DNA from: Acidobacteriota bacterium
GTDB lineage: Bacteria; Aquificota; Aquificia; Aquificales; Aquificaceae
Assembly: GCA_003696155.1 (NCBI GenBank)
Contig: RFFP01000012.1
Location: 36,018 to 100,017, forward strand
DNA length: 64,000 nucleotides
Direction of reading: 5' to 3'
Positions 58,727 to 64,000 of this stretch are shown here, in pieces. Positions within the stretch are counted from its first letter, which is position 1; each line of letters begins with the position of its first letter. The notes under the pieces were generated by a model that saw only the letters and a program-made list of their open reading frames with translations, was not told the origin of the DNA and did no database searches. The position numbers and the translations under genes are program-made.

Positions 58727-60048
58727 TGCCTTCCCTCCAAGGCTATAAAATCCCTTGCCTGAGGTGGGAGCTTTACACCTTGAGGGTAAACAAAAGGCTC
58801 GTCTTTAAGGTCCAATACGGGCTCAACCACCTCCCACATGGTTTCTATCTCATCATCCCTTATGAAGAGGCTCCTCTCTCCTTCCACTATCTCCAGAAGC
58901 AGCACCTCATAAGCCTCCTCAAACTCTGAGGGAAACCTGTACTCCATGACCGTTTCCAGTGGACAGGCCACAAACCTGCCCGTAGGTGGTCTTAGCTCAA
59001 AGACTACCTGTAGCTTGCTTTCTGGGGCTGTCTGAAAGACTATCCTGTTCTGTTTGGGAATACAGTCCAGGAGCCTGGTTAGGCTTGCTGGCACCTCCTT
59101 AAAGGCTATCACAACCTGGGTAAGCTTCTTAGAGAGCTTTTTGCCCGTTACAAGGTAGAAGGGTACACCGTGCCACCGGAAGTTGTCCACCATCACCTTG
59201 GCGCAGACAAAGGTTTCTCTGCTGGAGCTCTCAACGCCCGCGTCCTGAAGGTATCCCTCGTACCTACCCCTTATGAGTTTCTCAATTCTTGTATTTCTAA
59301 GCACCTTGACCTTTTCGTCCCTTATAAACTGCTCGGACATCTGGGCCGGTGGTTCCATGGCTGTAAAGGCAAGCATCTGAAGCATATGGTTTTGGAGCAT
59401 ATCCCTTATGGCGCCCACCTTGTCATAAAACTCACCCCTACCCTCCACACCCACCTTTTCTAATGCCAGTATTTGAACGTGGTCTACAAAGCTTCTGTTC
59501 CATATACCTTCAAAGATGGAGTTGGAAAACCTTAGAGAAAATATGTTCTGCACCGTCTCCTTGCCTAAAAAGTGGTCTATACGGTATATCTCCTCCTCTA
59601 TGAAGTACCTGTAAAGAAGGTTATTAAGCCTTCTGGCAGAGACTGTGTCAAAGCCGAAGGGTTTTTCTATGACTATCTTCCTTGGGTTTGCATAGTTCCT
59701 TAGGAGCTTCCCTAAACCCCTCACCGCCTCCTCGTAAAGGTATGGGCTTATGGATAGAAAGAATATGAGCTCCTGACCCTCCAGGGTCTGTAGGATTTTA
59801 CCCAAAGACTCATATGAGCTCGTATCCTTTACGTCAAAGGGCAAAAAGTTGCAAAGCTTTCCAAGACCCCTGTCAAGCTCGCATGCGACCTTTTCCCAGT
59901 CCTCCCTTTTGCTCCTTGCTAAAGAGTATACCTTTTCAAGACCTACCAAAAGACCTTTGGAATATAGCCTTGAAAGAGAGGGCAGGAGCTTTTTCTTAGC
60001 CAGGTCCCCCGTCCCACCTAATATAAAGAGGGAGAACTTTTTACTCAT
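58714..60048 (-). CDS. zwf: Glucose-6-phosphate 1-dehydrogenase
   Basis: A 444-aa enzyme. N-terminal FILGGTGDLAKKKLLPSL, VIEKPFGFD and the substrate-binding RIDHFLGKETVQNI with catalytic His. Makes 6-phosphogluconolactone and NADPH. Somewhat shorter than the usual 480-510 aa but with all core motifs. Between gnd and pgl with overlaps on both sides. Confidence 0.95.
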   Translation of the reverse strand: MSKKFSLFILGGTGDLAKKKLLPSLSRLYSKGLLVGLEKVYSLARSKREDWEKVACELDRGLGKLCNFLPFDVKDTSSYESLGKILQTLEGQELIFFLSISPYLYEEAVRGLGKLLRNYANPRKIVIEKPFGFDTVSARRLNNLLYRYFIEEEIYRIDHFLGKETVQNIFSLRFSNSIFEGIWNRSFVDHVQILALEKVGVEGRGEFYDKVGAIRDMLQNHMLQMLAFTAMEPPAQMSEQFIRDEKVKVLRNTRIEKLIRGRYEGYLQDAGVESSSRETFVCAKVMVDNFRWHGVPFYLVTGKKLSKKLTQVVIAFKEVPASLTRLLDCIPKQNRIVFQTAPESKLQVVFELRPPTGRFVACPLETVMEYRFPSEFEEAYEVLLLEIVEGERSLFIRDDEIETMWEVVEPVLDLKDEPFVYPQGVKLPPQARDFIALEGRQWYL

Positions 60049-60943
60049 CCCTTTTCTTTATCTCATGCCTGCCAAATTCAAACCTAAGACCTGCCAAAAG
60101 CCTGTCTCTGAAAGAGTTCTCCTGACGGGAACGAAAACGAGCAAAGAGAGCCTCCGCGATGGTAGGCGTGGGCACAGCCCTTTTTATAGCTTCCTCCACA
60201 GTCCATCTTCCTTCTCCCGTATCTTCCACGTAGGGCTTTAACTCCCCAAGGTCTCCAAAGTCTTCGAAGACCTTCTGCGTTAGCTCCATAAGCCACCCTC
60301 TTATAACGCTCCCTGTGTTGTAAAGCCTTGCCACCTCTTTGAGATCGTAGTCAAAACCGCTCTCCTTTAGGAGCTCAAAGCCCTCTCCTATGGCTTGCAT
60401 AAAGGCGTACTCTATGCCGTTGTGAACCATCTTGGCAAAGTGCCCCGCTCCAGAAGGTCCAAGGTAGGCATATCCCACGCCTCCATAGGATAGGTCCCTT
60501 AGCAAGGGCTCAACCCTTTCAAAAGCTTGCCTGTCTCCACCCACCATAAGGCAGTAACCCATCTCTTCTCCGTACACGCCACCGCTCACCCCAACATCTA
60601 AGAAGGAAACGCCTATGGATTGGAGCTCCCTGTATCTTCTCTGGCTTTCGCTGTAAGGGGAGTTGCCACCGTCTATCAATACGTCACCTTCCCTGAGTTG
60701 GGGCTTTAGGCTGTCTATTACCTGGTCCACAACCCTATAAGGCACCATAAGCCAAAAAACCCTCTGCCCTTCTTGAAAAAGGCTTTCAATCTCTGAAAGC
60801 TCCCCCAAAACCTCCATATGCTCCTTTGCCCTTTCCCTTGAGCTTTTATCCACGTCGTAGCCCACTACCTTATGACCCATAGAGCTTAGCCTCTTTGACA
60901 TACCGAGCCCCATCCTCCCCAAACCTATCATCAGGAGGTTCAT
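60041..60943 (-). CDS. gnd: 6-phosphogluconate dehydrogenase (short, NAD-type family)
   Basis: A 300-aa dehydrogenase of the short GntZ/YqeC class: NAD fold MIGLGRMGLGMSKRL, DGGNSPYSES, GVSGGVYGEEMGYCLMVGG, and GPSGAGHFAKMVHNGIEYA. Decarboxylates 6-phosphogluconate to ribulose 5-phosphate. At 300 aa it belongs to the short class, often NAD-specific. A TAAGAT 7 bases before the ATG may be a -10. Confidence 0.92.
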   Translation of the reverse strand: MNLLMIGLGRMGLGMSKRLSSMGHKVVGYDVDKSSRERAKEHMEVLGELSEIESLFQEGQRVFWLMVPYRVVDQVIDSLKPQLREGDVLIDGGNSPYSESQRRYRELQSIGVSFLDVGVSGGVYGEEMGYCLMVGGDRQAFERVEPLLRDLSYGGVGYAYLGPSGAGHFAKMVHNGIEYAFMQAIGEGFELLKESGFDYDLKEVARLYNTGSVIRGWLMELTQKVFEDFGDLGELKPYVEDTGEGRWTVEEAIKRAVPTPTIAEALFARFRSRQENSFRDRLLAGLRFEFGRHEIKKRDE

Positions 60944-60953
60944 ACCTTATATC

Positions 60954-61214
60954 TTATCCGTAGCTAAATATGAGGTCAAGTATACCCGGTTCTATTTGGA
61001 GTTCCCACTCTTTAAAGCTTTCTTCCTTGTTAACTATGATTACATACCCCTCCCTCTCAAAGTAGAGGAGCATCTTGGCAAGGTTGGCAAGACTACATAT
61101 TTTAGCACTCTGAAGCTGGGCTATCTTTACCCTCGGCTGTGGAACCTCCGCTTCCTTGTATATTCTCAGGAGCTCGTCCTTCAGGTTGTAATGAAGGGTA
61201 TCAAAGTCGCACAT
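60954..61214 (-). CDS. Orphan small protein in the cmk-pgl operon
   Basis: An 86-aa protein I do not recognise. It is predicted as mixed helix and strand (MCDFDTLHYNLKDELLRIY; IAQLQSAKICSLANLAKMLL; YFEREGYVIIVNK), which would fit a small winged-helix or adaptor fold. It overlaps murE by 14 bases and precedes gnd by 10, so it is in the same operon and is probably real. No membrane segment or signal. Confidence 0.65.
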   Translation of the reverse strand: MCDFDTLHYNLKDELLRIYKEAEVPQPRVKIAQLQSAKICSLANLAKMLLYFEREGYVIIVNKEESFKEWELQIEPGILDLIFSYG

Positions 61215-62598
61215 TCAGAGCCTCCTTTACCACATCAGAATCTTTGAAGGGATATTTTACACCCTTGATTTCCTGATAGTCCTCGTGCCCCTTACCCGCT
61301 ATCAGGATAATATCACCCTCCTCTGCAAGGCTTATGGAGAGCTCTATAGCCCTTCTTCTGTCTGGTTCCACTATTACATTACTCCTGTCTTCTATGCCCG
61401 AGAGTATGTCATCTATTATCTCCATAGGCTCCTCAAAGCGTGGGTTGTCAGAGGTAAGTACCACAAGGTCGGATAGCTCCCGTGCCACCTTCCCCATAAG
61501 GGGCCTCTTGCTCCTGTCCCTGTTGCCACCTGCCCCAAAGACGGCTATAAGCCTGTTTTTCTTTAACCTTTTTGCAGTCCTTAGCACCTTCTCTAAAGCA
61601 TCGGGTGTGTGAGCGTAGTCCACGACGACCATAAAACCGTTCCCTCTGTAGGTTTCAAACCTGCCGGGAACGTAAACCTCTTTTATTCCTTGCTGTATGG
61701 TTTCCCCATCAAGTCCGAAGAGAAAGCCTATGAGAATGCCCGCAGAGAGGTTGTAAGCCTGAAAATCGCCTCTGAGGTTTGAGATAAAGCGGTAAGACCT
61801 TCCTTCAAACTCCACATGCAGCTGTGAGCCCTCAAAACCGGTGCGGAAATCCTTTATCCTTAGGTTTCCATCTTTACCGTATGTCTTTACTCCTTTAGCC
61901 ATAGCTAGGAGCCTTTTCCCCCAAGGGTCATCGCTGTTTATGACCGCATACGTGTACTCGTACTCGGTAAAGAGCCTAGCCTTTGCGAGAAAGTAGTTTT
62001 CCATGCTTCCGTGGTAATCAAGGTGGTCCTGGCTTAGGTTTGTAAATCCTACAATACAAAAGGAGCTGCCCCATATCCTCCTTTGGTCTAGTGCATGGGA
62101 AGAAACCTCTGCCACTACTGCCCTTGCTCCCTCGGAGAGCATCTGATGCAGTGTAGAATGCCACTTTATTGGGTCTGGTGTTGTCCTCCCCTCCTGCTCG
62201 TAGATTTTACTTCCCAACCTGTAGTATATGGTGCCCATGAGACCGGTTTTTACACCGCCCTTGTTGAGTATGGACTCCACCATGTGGGTTGTGGTGGTCT
62301 TGCCGTTGGTGCCCGTTATACCTATGAGCTTTAACTTTTTTGATGGCTCATCAAAAAATAGGTTAGAAAGCTCTCCGAGGACTTTCCTCGTGTCTTCAAC
62401 CCTTACTATCCTTTGGTCTTTTGCCTGTAGCTCCCTCTCTACAAAGACACAGATGGCTCCTCTTTTAAGGGCTTCCTCCACATAGTCATGCCCATCAGAC
62501 TGAGAGCCCCTTATGGCTACGAATATGTAACCATCCTGAACTTGCTTAGAGTTAGCGGTGATGCCCTTTGCCTTCTTTACGTATTCTAAGAGCTCCAT
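61201..62598 (-). CDS. murE: UDP-N-acetylmuramoyl-tripeptide synthetase (meso-diaminopimelate type)
   Basis: A 465-aa Mur ligase. ATP motif IGITGTNGKTTTTHM; NLSQDHLDYHGSMENYFLAK; and DNPRFEEP, where the DNPR sequence marks meso-diaminopimelate specificity. Adds the third stem-peptide residue in the cytoplasm. Between aroB' (12-base gap) and the 86-aa gene. Confidence 0.95.
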   Translation of the reverse strand: MELLEYVKKAKGITANSKQVQDGYIFVAIRGSQSDGHDYVEEALKRGAICVFVERELQAKDQRIVRVEDTRKVLGELSNLFFDEPSKKLKLIGITGTNGKTTTTHMVESILNKGGVKTGLMGTIYYRLGSKIYEQEGRTTPDPIKWHSTLHQMLSEGARAVVAEVSSHALDQRRIWGSSFCIVGFTNLSQDHLDYHGSMENYFLAKARLFTEYEYTYAVINSDDPWGKRLLAMAKGVKTYGKDGNLRIKDFRTGFEGSQLHVEFEGRSYRFISNLRGDFQAYNLSAGILIGFLFGLDGETIQQGIKEVYVPGRFETYRGNGFMVVVDYAHTPDALEKVLRTAKRLKKNRLIAVFGAGGNRDRSKRPLMGKVARELSDLVVLTSDNPRFEEPMEIIDDILSGIEDRSNVIVEPDRRRAIELSISLAEEGDIILIAGKGHEDYQEIKGVKYPFKDSDVVKEALNVRL

Positions 62599-62610
62599 TA
62601 TTCTTGGATT

Positions 62611-63606
62611 CTATTTTTCCGTTATGGTTTCCTCCACCTTCATACCAAAGTGTCTACCTGCCTCCTCCACATAACCAAGAACTTCATCCCCCTCCCTGAG
62701 CTCCGCTACCGAAAGGGGTGTTCCGTCAGATTTTGTAAGTCTTATGGTTTCTGCGTTCTGAAGCACCGCGCTTACCTTCCTCTTTTCGTAGAATCCCTCT
62801 ACAAGTAACATGGGCCTTCTCTCCACCTTTGCCCTTCCCACGTATACGACCTTACCCTTTCCTTCGTGGTTGTATACCATGACCGGCTCACCAGCAGAGA
62901 GTTCGCACAGGTACTTGGTCTTGTTGCCTGGAACTCTTATGTACATATGCACTGCGCCGGCGTTTACCCTAAAGGGTCTTGAAGCTACATAGGGGTTTTC
63001 TTCCGTCTCTGCATGCACCAGAAACATACCACCTGAGGAATTACCCACAAGCATACCCTCACCCCTGCTGAGAAGGGAGGTGGTATCCACACAGACCCTG
63101 TCGCCAAGCCCCATGGGAAGTATTCTGCTTATCTTTACCGTAACCAGGGGGAGCCTCTCTTCCTCCTCCTCCAAAACCTTACCTACCTTCTTTATAGTGT
63201 TCAAATCCTTACTTTTTAGAACTACCCCCTTTACACCCTTTTCAAGTATTTTGACCGCTGTCTTTGCCTCCTCTTCACTCCTTACCACCGTGTAAAGCTC
63301 CTCCCTCTGTGCTATAAGGTTTTCAAGGGGTATTATGGTCCAGTCGGTTGTTTCCACCACCACCTTTAAATCTGGTGGATACTTGGCTGCCCTATCCTCA
63401 TCACTTTTGTCTCTTATAAGCACATAAACAAAGTCCTCGCCCTCCCTTAAGTCTCCCTCCTTACCCGCAACTAGAACTCTACCTAAGGACCTAACCTCCT
63501 GAGTCTTAGACGGATCTGAGAGAAGTATTACCTTTGCCCCCGACTCGATGGCCGCAGTTATTAGCTTTTTGTCATACTCCTCTGCCCAATACCAAAACTC
63601 TTTCAT
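62611..63606 (-). CDS. 3-dehydroquinate synthase II (archaeal type)
   Basis: A 331-aa protein of the DHQ synthase II family first known from archaea (aroB'): MKEFWYWAEEYDKKLITAAI, ILPMGLGDRVCVDTTSLL, EGMLVGNSSGGMFLVH, YVASRPFRVNAGAVHMY. In methanogens this enzyme converts 2-amino-3,7-dideoxy-threo-hept-6-ulosonate to 3-dehydroquinate, bypassing DAHP. Aquificaceae are known to share it. aroK is at 35142, so a shikimate pathway is present. A TATAAT sits 6 bases before the ATG. Confidence 0.9.
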   Translation of the reverse strand: MKEFWYWAEEYDKKLITAAIESGAKVILLSDPSKTQEVRSLGRVLVAGKEGDLREGEDFVYVLIRDKSDEDRAAKYPPDLKVVVETTDWTIIPLENLIAQREELYTVVRSEEEAKTAVKILEKGVKGVVLKSKDLNTIKKVGKVLEEEEERLPLVTVKISRILPMGLGDRVCVDTTSLLSRGEGMLVGNSSGGMFLVHAETEENPYVASRPFRVNAGAVHMYIRVPGNKTKYLCELSAGEPVMVYNHEGKGKVVYVGRAKVERRPMLLVEGFYEKRKVSAVLQNAETIRLTKSDGTPLSVAELREGDEVLGYVEEAGRHFGMKVEETITEK

Positions 63607-63612
63607 ATTAGA

Positions 63613-63618
63613 ATTATA
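63613..63618 (-). promoter_or_regulatory. -10 element of aroB' (probable leaderless start)
   Basis: TATAAT on the minus strand, exactly 6 bases before the ATG at 63606, overlapping the cmk stop codon. No Shine-Dalgarno. Confidence 0.5.
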
Positions 63619-64000
63619 CCCTTTCTCTCACTAAGCTGAGTATCCTCTGGACTGCCTCTTCTATGGGCATGTTTGAGGTATCTATAATTATGGCTCCTTC
63701 CGCCGGTCTAAAGGGATAGATAGGCCTGTTCTTGTCCCGCTCATCCCTTTCAATAACCGCTCTTAGTATTTCTTTATAGTCCATTTGCATACCCTGAGAC
63801 CTCAACTGCTCCCACCTTCTCCTTGCCCTCTCCTCTGGTGATGCAGTTAAGAACACTTTAAGGTCTGCCTCTGGGAATATGTGGCTCCCCGCATCCCTAC
63901 CCTCCGCAACCACCTGGGAGCTACCCACCAGTCCTCTAAAAAACTGGTTTATACCTTCCCTGAAGTTAGGATGGGAAGCTATGTAAGATGCCCTTTCTCC
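63614..64000 (-). CDS. cmk: Cytidylate kinase, N-terminus cut by window edge
   Basis: The minus-strand frame is open from the right edge to a stop at 63614 (about 128 codons seen). It has REGINQFFRGLVG, VVAEGRDAGSHIFPEADLKV, FLTASPEERARRRWEQL and RDERDKNRPIYPFRPAEGAI, the C-terminal two thirds of CMP kinase with the LID arginines. The P-loop lies beyond the window. Phosphorylates CMP and dCMP. Confidence 0.9.
   Translation of the reverse strand, partial: GERASYIASHPNFREGINQFFRGLVGSSQVVAEGRDAGSHIFPEADLKVFLTASPEERARRRWEQLRSQGMQMDYKEILRAVIERDERDKNRPIYPFRPAEGAIIIDTSNMPIEEAVQRILSLVRERV

Overview
This window looks like chromosomal core sequence from a thermophilic, Gram-negative chemolithoautotroph of the Aquificaceae (Hydrogenobacter or Thermocrinis type). 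The clues are a tandem pair of single-cluster [4Fe-4S] ferredoxins beside sucCD, as expected for a reductive TCA cycle. Two Tat-exported flavocytochrome-c-sulfide-dehydrogenase-like flavoproteins with a Rieske protein suggest sulfur metabolism. An archaeal-type 3-dehydroquinate synthase, LPS and outer-membrane genes (lpxA, bamA), flagellar genes and strong use of AGG/AGA and ATA codons fit as well. The genus is an inference. I see no insertion sequence, prophage, CRISPR array or rRNA. Genes are packed very tightly, and there is no gene-free stretch above about 300 bases.

Layout. 1-1904: partial exported protein, tRNA-Pro and mtaD on the minus strand. 1947-7981: plus-strand run of a zinc-ribbon coiled-coil protein, rodA, hemW, an M48 lipoprotein protease, argJ, a TlpA-like thioredoxin and rpmI. 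7978-11400: minus-strand redox island (FccB-like, Rieske, FccB-like). 11603-16775: ilvB, ilvN, pepA and a flavin disulfide-reductase-family enzyme. 16765-19190: pdxA and a membrane diguanylate cyclase. 19209-23431: purS, purQ, a long MlaD/MCE protein with a beta-rich C-terminus, an M29 aminopeptidase and a Crp/Fnr regulator. 23429-27978: tRNA-Lys, glmU, lpxA, a CinA-domain protein and a short molybdopterin-oxidoreductase-like protein. 28108-30365: AbrB-like protein, flgD, flgE. 30394-36393: bioF, a large cysteine-paired putative beta-propeller surface protein, a DsbC-like protein, aroK and a CcsA-like protein.

36409-45337: acpS, then a minus-strand operon of six overlapping genes (ldtD, ycbK-like, thpR, purM, bamA, thiD), with dnaK upstream. 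45488-49254: flgL, flgK and a lipoate-ligase-like gene. 49272-51702: atpC, trmN6-like, DUF507, an M23 peptidase and tRNA(CAT). 51703-55449: DedA-like, metallo-beta-lactamase fold, two ferredoxins, sucD, sucC. 55507-58098: a UbiB-like kinase and ygfZ. 58079-64000: one minus-strand operon of cmk, aroB', murE, an orphan 86-aa protein, gnd, zwf and pgl.

General architecture. Many transcription units have a -10-like hexamer only 6-10 bases before the start codon and no Shine-Dalgarno sequence, so leaderless mRNAs are predicted. Three divergent pairs share intergenic regions of only 15-18 bases. Most convergent neighbours overlap at their 3' ends. The items most worth a second look are the FccB-Rieske-FccB island, the trans-envelope MCE protein, the CX8-9C propeller next to a disulfide isomerase, a terminator-like hairpin holding the ldtD start codon, and a roughly 30-base element shared upstream of two exported-protein genes.
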